NCBI GenBank assembly: GCA_008501735.1
Contig: QQUF01000057.1
Location: 1-39,448 of the forward strand
Origin: Calditrichota bacterium
GTDB taxonomy: Bacteria > CLD3
Direction: 5' to 3'
DNA: 39,448 nt
Both the position numbers and the translations under genes were made by a program. Positions within the stretch are counted from its first letter, which is position 1. Each line of letters opens with the position of its first letter. The notes under the pieces are model-generated. The model was not told the DNA's origin, made no database searches, and saw only the letters and a list, made by a program, of their open reading frames with translations. Below, piece by piece: positions 32,001 to 39,092 of the stretch.

Positions 32001-34172
32001 TATAGCATTCTCTAAATTATCAAATTCTAAATCTATTAGCCTAAAGTAATCGGGAGAATTATAATTTAACGAAATTCCTAAGGTACAATTTCTAAATTCT
32101 GAATTTGTAATTTCTAGTCCACCTGAAGTAAACTTATGATCAATTGCATTTACAGCTTTTTCAAAAATACAATATTCTATAGAGTAATCATTTGGATTAG
32201 CAAAAGAAACCCCTTGCCACATATTAGTAGAATCAGTACAAGTAAATTTAATTTTACTGTTTTGTGTACCTTCTGCAATCAGAGTTGTTCCTTCATCAAA
32301 AAGTAATGTTTTACCAATTCCAACACTTACCGTAACTCCTGGATTAATTGTTAAAATCGCTCCATTTGTAATTAAAGCACCATCTTGTAGATTTTGATTC
32401 GTACTCCAAGTAGTATTTGTCGAAATTACATTTGGATGAGGAGTTATTTTGAAAGCAACAGTTGAATCAGAATGCCAAAAAATGCTATCAATTTCAACAA
32501 AAGGGTCTAAGCCATTTGCACTAAAAGCTGTTGGGTATTTAAATTCGGTTGGTACTGATAGAGTATCATTTCCCCAAGGAAATGGCATTTTATGATGACT
32601 AGTAAAAAAATAATTGTTTGTAGGGTCATAAGTATCATCACCATAAAACAGCCTTACTCTATCGTTAGTATTTGCAAAACATACTCTCCATATTAACAAA
32701 CCGCCAATATTATCATTCTGGTCATTTGGTATAGAAGTACCAAAATCGCCACCAACTGTATATTCATCAAAACCATTTCTTAATCTATTTTCATAAACAA
32801 AATATTCAGCATTAGTACCAGGGATTTTAACCATGAGATAATTTGGGTCAGAATAACTATATCTTAAGGTATCATTCCAAATGCTTTGGATTGTATCTGC
32901 TTCCACCCAACCGTATTTTATTCGATAGTAAGGGTTAATTCCTGATGGACAACTTTTTATTAGACTTGCATAAGAGCCTGGGCCATTAAATAATCCAGAT
33001 GCCATTAAATCAAACCTATGTGTAGATGTTCCTTGCCCAGAACCACCTCCAAAATTACCTTGATACTCATCAAAAAATCCTATTGTATGTGCAAACTCGT
33101 GAGCATGAGTTCCAAAATGGTCAAACTTTCCATTTTTAGTCTCATTGGTAGTATAATAAGGTCCATCTAATGATGCATTTGGATGTAATGCGTGTCCATT
33201 TATTGCTTCGCCAGCATACACAAAAGCCAATTTTCTATCATCACTCTTTTCAAAAAATGTTGTATCGTATGCAGTAATAGTGATATTTATATACTCTTCC
33301 AAAATAGTCTTGCCATTTGGGATTTGTTTCATAAACTCTTTCATTACCAAATGACGTATTGACGCTTTTGAATAAATAGTATCTAAAGAAGCTTTAATTC
33401 CATCCAAATAAACCCATTTGGGAACTGTCAGACCTGAAACTGATGAATCAGGAGTATTGATAACTTCACCGCAAATATCCAAAGCTTCGAGGCTTTGTTG
33501 ATTAAAATACTGTCTCATAGAACCAAATAATTCAGGGTCAGGAGTAAATACTGTATTAGATGGGTAATTGTTAGTATCATCTTCACCTGTTGAATCTGGT
33601 CCTGCAATTCCAACCCAAGAATTATCATTTGAAAATAACATATTTTCAAAATGTTGATATTCAAAACCATCTTGCCAAGTCGCAGGTTTTAATTTTCCAA
33701 TATCTCTAAATTCAAATAGAATTACACCTAATTCGATATGACAAGAATCGTTTGTATTGTTTTCCATAAAACTAAGAAAAGAATCTTGATTTAATTGATA
33801 AGCAATTTCTGCGGTATTAATTTCAGACTCGATTTCTGCTTTTTTGGTTGCTGAAAGATTATCAGGTTGGACTGCTCCACTCGGTAAACTGTTAATTCCC
33901 ACTAAAGAATCACTTGGAATGTAATTTTCATTTGAATCTAAAACCGCATAAGTATAATCCCCAGTCGAATCCATTTTAAAAACATAACCAGAAATTACAT
34001 TGCTACCAGAAATCGTCTCCGATTCAACCCAAAATTCGTCTCCCCATTCTTTTCCTTGAAACCTTGTAGTCCCATCAGTTTGTATAAATTCAATTTCTCC
34101 TGTGTTTACAGGTGCACTTTCTACCAAAACAGGAAAAAGTAACATTGCAATTAGCAAGTTTCTTTTAAACAT
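29028..34172 (-). CDS. Giant secreted M6-like metalloprotease with beta-helix repeats and T9SS tail
   Basis: I start this at 34172, giving 1714 residues, because GGAGG lies eight bases before that ATG and the signal peptide 'MFKRNLLIAMLLFPVLVESA' begins there; an ATG at 34187 is part of the RBS itself. Order of parts: signal peptide, a beta-rich pro-region, a zinc metallopeptidase domain with 'HEFAHTIGFFD' (about 358-368) and the Met-turn 'DLMASG' (about 388-393) as in M6 immune-inhibitor-A proteases, then about 1000 residues of right-handed parallel beta-helix repeats ('GNTFDKISQFGVWI', 'NSFSGTVLDAIYLKDSN'), and a C-terminal type A sorting domain with 'SQNYPNPFNPTTMIKFG'. It should be exported through the T9SS and be attached or released at the cell surface. 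The beta-helix may bind polysaccharide or another surface. It is a large cargo for a 39-kb plasmid. Confidence 0.88.
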   Translation of the reverse strand: MFKRNLLIAMLLFPVLVESAPVNTGEIEFIQTDGTTRFQGKEWGDEFWVESETISGSNVISGYVFKMDSTGDYTYAVLDSNENYIPSDSLVGINSLPSGAVQPDNLSATKKAEIESEINTAEIAYQLNQDSFLSFMENNTNDSCHIELGVILFEFRDIGKLKPATWQDGFEYQHFENMLFSNDNSWVGIAGPDSTGEDDTNNYPSNTVFTPDPELFGSMRQYFNQQSLEALDICGEVINTPDSSVSGLTVPKWVYLDGIKASLDTIYSKASIRHLVMKEFMKQIPNGKTILEEYINITITAYDTTFFEKSDDRKLAFVYAGEAINGHALHPNASLDGPYYTTNETKNGKFDHFGTHAHEFAHTIGFFDEYQGNFGGGSGQGTSTHRFDLMASGLFNGPGSYASLIKSCPSGINPYYRIKYGWVEADTIQSIWNDTLRYSYSDPNYLMVKIPGTNAEYFVYENRLRNGFDEYTVGGDFGTSIPNDQNDNIGGLLIWRVCFANTNDRVRLFYGDDTYDPTNNYFFTSHHKMPFPWGNDTLSVPTEFKYPTAFSANGLDPFVEIDSIFWHSDSTVAFKITPHPNVISTNTTWSTNQNLQDGALITNGAILTINPGVTVSVGIGKTLLFDEGTTLIAEGTQNSKIKFTCTDSTNMWQGVSFANPNDYSIEYCIFEKAVNAIDHKFTSGGLEITNSEFRNCTLGISLNYNSPDYFRLIDLEFDNLENAIEVSGIYSADSLIFRNLTLKDINNIGINVKSSSSSKIELSGLNISETTIGVNLSGFGSNNEEFNLINSTFSNIDSIGISIDNFYSNPLLIDGISIDSSLIGIKASLIDSIFIENSDFYEVDSIAVWINSNSGETETDNSNAFYLLSNLEIENCGIGSKIDLTTASKSPFGIIENSMFLNCFNIAISISDSILVRNNLIKGNGEIGISGQKLDDTKFVNNTIVGVDTIAIVSGSEWGKSVGINNIFSNSNWKNGLINPIDYEFDIYNSCFDNVSGISIADSNTYLLKDVLFTDPLFADTIDYELTSNYDALWIDTLGGVTPSPCIDTGIPYSNELFGELYGDFTNEPLPNGRRINMGYYGGTEEAEIKIDDSINGGVTTSNVTWSGNIILKNDFEVSEVDTLFIERGTTVITKFQDTTSPSSEDAASTLVELICKGTIKFLSDSLLDGKISLQHYSPPLAWYGIRYLDVTTNQTLKYVDIISPKNGIEFDTVSSSVEIEISECQILDFNDKGIYAHGNSFALDINRNTIARNSVSPQLKWKYCVYIDFTDTNNLVTITGNTFDGNKGNTFGIYVKGASVDISGNTFDKISQFGVWIINSSQNIVDNIFSSGIQIEEAVDSIYVRNNSFSGTVLDAIYLKDSNVTGAITGNTITGSTSSLINNAIYLSEDSDLDSIAYNSATNVKYGIYLDRATDNSEMVVKSNYLSGGQSESSQYGIYHYKTVGSKISYQENKIEDFAQGGMKFYNNNDLEVEIGIAEADTANTIQGESIYQMMTYGIIFDRNEHLEESTPTVTMRSTAIGYSATAILIKENNTDAYSFDFGTSCETRGDNSIYFEKSDYLIWNENSNIDVDGDGNYWADSSETLISDVAEYSKNFTISCFLNVDPWEGSITKIAGNLVPTEFSLSQNYPNPFNPTTMIKFGIPAEVDVRIDIYNILGQKVITLVDKKYQTGFHQVRWSGLNSRSRLVSSGVYFYRIKAGKFVKTKKLTFLK

Positions 34173-34190
34173 TTTGCAATCCTCCATTAT

Positions 34191-35762
34191 TTAATTTGAG
34201 TTATAAAAATATACAGGTAAAATATGTATTTCACCTGCTTCTAATCTCCTTATGTTTGATGCATCATTAACGGTTATTTTAGTATCTCCGTCAGTATCGG
34301 CACTTTCAAGTTGGTTTTGATTGAGTTGAATATTTCCTGTTATAAAATCCAAAATCATTTGTGAATCTGTGGAATCAATACTTGAATCATTGTTCAAGTC
34401 TCCTGTTAAAGGTAGAACTTCTCCAAGATTTCCATTCCTACTAATTTGTTGGATTCTCAAAGTTGAACCACTTGCAGGATCTTCATACCAAGCCATTATT
34501 CCACCACCTGATAAATCATTAGTTAATGAATATAATCCTTGGATTTTTCTTGTTGTAATAACATTGCCTATAGGTTGCCATTGTAGATTTCCCTGTTTAT
34601 CAACCTTTTGAACATATCTTTCAATTCCTGTAATTGTTGAATCTTGGTCAGAACCAAATGTGTATAATTTAGAAAGAGAAAGAGTAGGAAAAGGAACTCC
34701 ACTTTTCGATTGTAAAGATGTATTAATCAAAGAAATTCCTCCAAAACTATATTGTAAACTCCCATTTGAACGAATAACCTGATTTCTTCCTTCTGAATTA
34801 GAATTTGGAGGTGTTTTTCCATACCAAATATCATTTCCTCCTGAATAAGCTTTTAAGAAACCAAAGTAACCATTATGTTGTGAATCATAAACAGTATCAA
34901 TAAGAACTTCATTTCCACCCCAAGATAAGTTACCATTTTCATCATATTTTCTCACTTTTAATAACTTCTGCTGACCTATAAACTCACTAAAAAACTCAAA
35001 CAATCCATTATCAGAGATGTGTCCATTGATTGGTAACTCTTGTCCCCAAGCTAACCCCAATGAATCTACTCTCATTGTATAAAGTCCCATTCCGACATAA
35101 ACATCTAACTTATCATTTATGTCTATACTTGATACACTACCTTCTGAATTAATAACATTCAATTTCAAACCTGTATTACCTAATAACTTATTTCCACTTG
35201 AATCTAATCTCTGAACATAAGCATCTAAAAAATCTAAACCTGTTGGATTTTGAGTTTGTGTATAACCTACATAACAACCGCCTTCTCTATCGTAAACAAA
35301 ATGTGCTTCAGGAAATTTCTCATTAGTGTTAGTGGTTACATTAACTCCATTTCCCCAAAGAAGACTACCTGAAGTATCTATCTTATTTACAAATACTTGA
35401 TGTTCAAACGTAAAAAAGTTTGGATCAAATACTGCATCTGTATAAAGAATTAAAGCTTCTCCATTACCAACATAAACTATGTCTTGTAATAATTGAGCGT
35501 CAAAGTTTAGTGGAAATTGGGTTGGTTGAACTAATGTATGAACTCCGTTTCTGTCAACTCTTGAAAAGTAAAGATTAGGACCTGAATCTTGAAATGCTAC
35601 AAAAGCTCCACCTGTTCCGTCTGTGCAGATTTTTAAATTTACTACTCCTGAATAAAGAACTTTATTTTGTGTTGGGTCGGTTGACCATTGTGCTTCGCAA
35701 TTATCAACGCACAATCCACAGTGAGCAATAAAAATGAGGGTATATAATAGCTTTTGTTTCAT
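34191..35762 (-). CDS. Secreted beta-propeller-like protein with C-terminal dockerin-like domain
   Basis: The chosen start (35762, 'MKQKLLYTLIFIAHCGLCV') gives a typical signal peptide, and GGGAAGAGAG precedes it; a start at 35783 would add seven residues that spoil it. The 523-residue product has about 400 residues of repeating blocks ('GGAFVAFQDSG', 'GGCYVGYTQTQ', 'GGGIMAWYEDP') like a propeller. Its last 75 residues carry two EF-hand-like calcium motifs, 'GDLNNDSSIDSTDSQMIL' and 'ADTDGDTKITVNDASNI', as in type I dockerins. No cohesin is seen in the window, so the dockerin may act as a general calcium-binding tail. It lies 18 bp before the peptidase gene, so both are co-transcribed, and it is the operon's first gene. 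Confidence 0.82.
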   Translation of the reverse strand: MKQKLLYTLIFIAHCGLCVDNCEAQWSTDPTQNKVLYSGVVNLKICTDGTGGAFVAFQDSGPNLYFSRVDRNGVHTLVQPTQFPLNFDAQLLQDIVYVGNGEALILYTDAVFDPNFFTFEHQVFVNKIDTSGSLLWGNGVNVTTNTNEKFPEAHFVYDREGGCYVGYTQTQNPTGLDFLDAYVQRLDSSGNKLLGNTGLKLNVINSEGSVSSIDINDKLDVYVGMGLYTMRVDSLGLAWGQELPINGHISDNGLFEFFSEFIGQQKLLKVRKYDENGNLSWGGNEVLIDTVYDSQHNGYFGFLKAYSGGNDIWYGKTPPNSNSEGRNQVIRSNGSLQYSFGGISLINTSLQSKSGVPFPTLSLSKLYTFGSDQDSTITGIERYVQKVDKQGNLQWQPIGNVITTRKIQGLYSLTNDLSGGGIMAWYEDPASGSTLRIQQISRNGNLGEVLPLTGDLNNDSSIDSTDSQMILDFITGNIQLNQNQLESADTDGDTKITVNDASNIRRLEAGEIHILPVYFYNSN

Positions 35763-35880
35763 AACTCTCTTCCCAAGTTGCATTTTTATGTTAAGTCTTT
35801 AACAAATCAAAACTTTAAAAGTTCCTAACTAATTTCAGTTTTTCTTAAAAAGTAATTAATTCAGCATTAAAAACATTCTT

Positions 35881-36471
35881 TTATTGGTATTTCCTAACAG
35901 TAGAAATAGAAACTTTTAGCTTCTTCGCAGTTTTGGAAATAGAACTACCTGAACTGCGGAGCTCTTTAATTTTTTTGATTGTTTCCCCATCAATTGGAAC
36001 TCGACCAAGAGTTTTCCCTTTTTGCTTTGCTCTTTCCAAACCTGCTTTTGTCCTATCTGAAATCTTTTGAATCTCTAATTTTGCAAAAGTGCTCATCATC
36101 GCTAAAAGTAAATTACGTGTAAGTTCGTTGTCAGTGTGAAGGTAATCTTCTGTTAAACTTCTAAACCTAATTCCGTAACTTTCAAGTTGTTCTAAATATT
36201 TGATAGTCTTGAACATTCCTTCACGACTGAAACGGTCTAATGCCCAAAACAAAACAAGATTGAATTTCTTAGCTCTTGCATCTTTGAAAAGTTCATCAAA
36301 ACCTTGTCTTTCACTTCGTCCTTTCTTCCCGGATTCATTGTCTTGATAGACTTTGTAAATGATATAACTATTTGTTACACAAAATTCTTGGAGTTGTAAG
36401 AGTTGGTTTTCGGTATCTTGAGATTCATCTTTTTTAGAAACACGAATGTAAATTGCAACTTTCTGTGCCAT
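35881..36471 (-). CDS. Serine recombinase (resolvase/invertase family)
   Basis: The 196-residue enzyme has the catalytic domain of resolvases: S12 in 'YIRVSKKDES', the 'LVLFWALDRFSREG' block (about 71-84) and 'ISDRTKAGLERAKQKGKTLGR', followed by a C-terminal helix-turn-helix ('SSISKTAKKLKVSISTVRKYQ'). It would act on plasmid multimers or invert/excise DNA. The typical res site (three paired repeats) is not evident in the 118 bp downstream or beside it. It follows the Fic gene by 10 bp, hence co-expressed. It is next to the cargo cluster at 37.7-2.2 kb, so it may have brought that DNA in, or just resolve dimers. Confidence 0.92.
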   Translation of the reverse strand: MAQKVAIYIRVSKKDESQDTENQLLQLQEFCVTNSYIIYKVYQDNESGKKGRSERQGFDELFKDARAKKFNLVLFWALDRFSREGMFKTIKYLEQLESYGIRFRSLTEDYLHTDNELTRNLLLAMMSTFAKLEIQKISDRTKAGLERAKQKGKTLGRVPIDGETIKKIKELRSSGSSISKTAKKLKVSISTVRKYQ

Positions 36472-36481
36472 TTCTTATTTC

Positions 36482-37456
36482 CTAACTATCAAGAAATTTA
36501 TCGATTTTCTCGAAAAAGTATAAACCTTTGGTTTTGTCCTCGCTAACCGAAACATTATTCAAGTATCGAATCAAAGATTTTTTTACTTCTTTAAGAACTA
36601 AGCGGTGAAAATTTTCTTTAGATTCTCCAATGTTAGCCTTTTCTAAAGCATTGTAATATTCTAATCTTTCGGATTTTTCTCCGGAAATGTTTGCAATTGG
36701 GAAACCATTCCTCATTAAAATCAGATTCATTACAAGTCTTGAAGTTCTTCCGTTTCCATCAATAAATGGGTGAATTGTTACAAGTCTTTCGTGAAGCTCT
36801 GCGGAGAAAATAACAGGGTGGAATGAAGATTTATTTTCTTCGTAAAACTTGAAATAATCTTCCATTAGCTGTTGAAGTAAAAAAGGTTGTGGTGGAGTGT
36901 GTTTACTTCCCACAATTTGCACTTGAACATTTCTGTAAGCCCCTGCATTTTTGCGGTCAATACTTCTCAAAATTAAATTGTGAATTTGCTTGAGAACACT
37001 TTCATTGAAGTCCGTTTCTTCCCGGACTAATTCTTTGATAAAGTCAAGAGCTTCTTTGTGATTGATTACTTCAAGATGTTCTTTTAAAGGTTTACCTTGA
37101 ATTGTCATTCCTTTTGAAATTACAAGATGAGTCTCTTGCAAGGTAAGAGTATTTCCCTCGATTCGATTGCTGTCATAAGTATATTCTGTGTCGAAAGCTT
37201 CTTCCAAGTTTTCAAGTTGGGCTTTGTCAAAAGGTCTAAAACTATCCAAGCATTTTTTTAGGTCATCAACTTGAAGAATAAGTTTTTCGATTTTATCCGT
37301 ATTCGGATAAACCTTTTCAAGCTCAAAATTTTTTCCAGTCATAGAATCTTTGTTAATATCTATTAAATATTTCTTATATCTTTCCCGAAAGTCGGAAAGT
37401 CTTTGAAATTCTTTAGCATTTATGTCGGTAGAGTAGGGTTTGTTTTCTTTTTGCAT
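36482..37456 (-). CDS. Fic-family protein (AMP transferase) with its own inhibitory helix
   Basis: The 324-residue protein has the Fic active-site motif 'HPFIDGNGRTSR' (229-240) with catalytic H229, and the inhibitory motif 'SNRIEGN' (96-102) with E100, so it is a class II Fic protein restrained by its own N-terminal helix. Such enzymes move AMP from ATP to Ser/Thr/Tyr hydroxyls of target proteins, and can also remove it. No target or antitoxin gene is seen next to it, in line with an internal inhibitor. It precedes the recombinase gene by 10 bp. On plasmids such proteins occur as toxin-like or signalling modules; which applies here is not known. Confidence 0.92.
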   Translation of the reverse strand: MQKENKPYSTDINAKEFQRLSDFRERYKKYLIDINKDSMTGKNFELEKVYPNTDKIEKLILQVDDLKKCLDSFRPFDKAQLENLEEAFDTEYTYDSNRIEGNTLTLQETHLVISKGMTIQGKPLKEHLEVINHKEALDFIKELVREETDFNESVLKQIHNLILRSIDRKNAGAYRNVQVQIVGSKHTPPQPFLLQQLMEDYFKFYEENKSSFHPVIFSAELHERLVTIHPFIDGNGRTSRLVMNLILMRNGFPIANISGEKSERLEYYNALEKANIGESKENFHRLVLKEVKKSLIRYLNNVSVSEDKTKGLYFFEKIDKFLDS

Positions 37457-37758
37457 AAATCAGACTTAAGGTGAATGAATATTCCAAATTGTAACACTAA
37501 GTTAAGACAATTGAAAAAAATCACAAATACCACTTTAGTCTAAATTTTTGATATTTTGAGATATGCTTTAAAACGACCGTTTAAAAACACATAATTCACT
37601 ACTAAGAAATAGCTTTTTAGTGATAGTTTCGAGTAGTAATTTTTACACCCGATAAAAAGCATTAAAAAACTTAGAAAAATTTTCTTGAGTTTAATTTAAA
37701 ATTCCTTTATTCTTCCCTCACAAGAAGAAATTATTAATCACTTATAGGAGATACTGTT
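37457..37758. promoter_or_regulatory. Divergent intergenic region between Fic and DUF2000 genes
   Basis: This 302-bp gap has a good RBS (TAGGAGAT) just before 37759. It also has a stem, CACTACTAA (37597-37605) with TTAGTGATAG (about 37617-37626), and TTTAAAACG/CGTTTAAAA-like repeats near 37569-37588 that could be operators. Nothing coding is seen. Confidence 0.5.
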
Positions 37759-38187
37759 ATGAGTTATGATTACTCAGGAAAAAAAATAGTTGCTGTTCTT
37801 GCATCAAACTTAGAAATAGGTATTGCGTTTAATGTGCTTGGACATATTGCTTTATCAATGGGTGCATACGCAGAAGACGATATAATGGGAAGAAAAGAAT
37901 TGTGCGATAAATCAGGTATTAATCATTTTGGTATATCGAAATATCCTTTTATAATTACAAAAGTAAAACCTGGAAGGTTAAAAAGGCTTGTTAACGAGGC
38001 GAGAGAAGCCAATGATTTATTAATGATAGATTACCCGAAAGAAATGTTAGATACCGCACATGATGATGAGTTAGCTGACCAAATTTCTCAAAAAGAGAAC
38101 TCAGACATAGAATACTTAGGTGCTGTAATATATGGTGATTCAAAAACTGTATCAAGTCTTACAGGAAAATTTATGTTATGGAAATAG
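37759..38187 (+). CDS. DUF2000 family protein (peptidyl-tRNA-hydrolase-II-like fold)
   Basis: The 142-residue protein matches DUF2000: an N-terminal strand 'KKIVAVLASNLEIGIAFNVLGHIALSMG' in parts (8-35), 'YPFIITKVKPGRLKRLVNEARE' and the typical end 'EYLGAVIYGDSKTVSSLTGKFMLWK' (in parts, 118-142). The family is short and single-domain and is thought to share the PTH2 fold; its biochemical role is not established. Good RBS (TAGGAGAT). It converges with the HDO gene, 47 bp away, across a hairpin terminator. The cluster of DUF2000, HDO, regulator and LKR-like genes suggests a shared amino-acid-related pathway, which is inference. Confidence 0.85.
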   Translation: MSYDYSGKKIVAVLASNLEIGIAFNVLGHIALSMGAYAEDDIMGRKELCDKSGINHFGISKYPFIITKVKPGRLKRLVNEAREANDLLMIDYPKEMLDTAHDDELADQISQKENSDIEYLGAVIYGDSKTVSSLTGKFMLWK

Positions 38188-38209
38188 CGAGGGAATTATA
38201 TCCCCTCGC
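38187..38209. terminator. Hairpin terminator between convergent DUF2000 and HDO genes
   Basis: GCGAGGG (38187-38193) pairs perfectly with CCCTCGC (38203-38209). It lies on the stop codon of DUF2000 and 25 bp beyond the HDO stop. The T-runs are weak on both sides, so use in both directions is likely but inefficient. Confidence 0.6.
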
Positions 38210-38234
38210 CATAAGTTTCAACAACTATTTTTAC

Positions 38235-38945
38235 TTAAGAAGGAATCTCACTATAATGGTCAAAAATTCCAAGAGCTTCGTCCAAAAGCACCGCCATACC
38301 ACGTTCACCGATAGAAACTCCAAAAAGAATATCGCTTAGGTGGACTTCCCCGATATGTTTAGCCGCTTTATAAAGTTCATCAACATGATGTTCATCAACT
38401 TCAATATGAATATCGAAAAAGGGTGTCTTAATATCTGGGTAATAAGGTGCAAATGCAGATTTAACAGACGAATAAGTTATACAAGTCATTCCTTCATTTA
38501 CAAGCATGTAGCCAAGTGCAACACCTTGGCTTTCTTGCGTAGAAATATTGTATGCGAGACTCAATGCAAGTTTTATCCCAACTTTTTCTTGATAATCATC
38601 AAAAACTTGACGGTTTACTTTAATGTTATCAAGAAGGTGGAGGTAATGCATAAAATGGGCATGTTCAGGATTTCCATTCCCATATTCATCATTAAGATTT
38701 TCCTGAAGAATTTTTGCAACCGATGGATTGTCGGTTTGTTCTATCATGTTCTCTATTATCTTAGGGAAAGACTTGCTTTCACGTCCAGCACACAATATCC
38801 AACGTATTACTTGTTCTTGTGTCAAGTCTTTGCTATAACCTTTTACAATAAAAGGATGCAAACGAATACGTTCAAGGCTTGAATTTACTGCATTCTCAAT
38901 ATCCTTAAGATATTTGAGGTTTAAGTTTTGTAGTTGAGTAGACAT
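38235..38945 (-). CDS. Heme-oxygenase-like diiron oxidase (HDO; CADD/BesC/UndA fold)
   Basis: I start at 38945 (MSTQLQN), where GGAGA is seven bases upstream; the longer frame to 38978 has no RBS. The 236-residue helical protein carries a putative diiron set: 'LNDEYGNGNPEHAHF' (84-98; E87, H95), E151 ('LVNEGMT') and 'HIEVDEHH' (180-187; H180, D184, H187), the H-x3-D-x2-H pattern of HDO enzymes. Known members are CADD (pABA synthesis), UndA (fatty acid to alkene), BesC (chlorolysine cleavage) and SznF. These enzymes use two irons and oxygen to cut C-C bonds or oxidise amines. The substrate here is unknown; the nearby LKR-like enzyme hints at a lysine-type substrate. Divergent from the XRE regulator, so likely its target. 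Confidence 0.82.
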   Translation of the reverse strand: MSTQLQNLNLKYLKDIENAVNSSLERIRLHPFIVKGYSKDLTQEQVIRWILCAGRESKSFPKIIENMIEQTDNPSVAKILQENLNDEYGNGNPEHAHFMHYLHLLDNIKVNRQVFDDYQEKVGIKLALSLAYNISTQESQGVALGYMLVNEGMTCITYSSVKSAFAPYYPDIKTPFFDIHIEVDEHHVDELYKAAKHIGEVHLSDILFGVSIGERGMAVLLDEALGIFDHYSEIPS

Positions 38946-39092
38946 GGAATTCTCCAATGTTTTAGTTGTTAGTAACATTAATTACAAATCAACATAATGC
39001 CAAATATCAATTGCAACTATTTCCAAATTTTCACAACTGTTGACAATTGTTGACAAATTTTGCCAAAAACTTTAAAAGGTGTAATCTCTAAA
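38946..39092. promoter_or_regulatory. Divergent promoter/operator region of HDO and XRE regulator
   Basis: TGTTGACAA occurs twice at a 10-bp step (39038-39046 and 39048-39056), one helical turn apart, between the two divergent genes. Both copies contain TTGACA, but -10 boxes at proper distance are poor, so the repeats fit regulator binding as well as a -35 element. RBS AAAGGTG precedes 39093. Confidence 0.5.

Noticed and set aside
38340-38882. 180-residue plus-strand frame over the HDO gene
   Set aside because: It lies on the complement of the HDO frame, is rich in I, F and C, and has no RBS or homology; a shadow.
39040-39055. TTGACA boxes as the -35 element of the regulator gene
   Set aside because: No suitable -10 box lies 16-18 bp downstream without overlapping the RBS; the tandem copies look more like a binding site.
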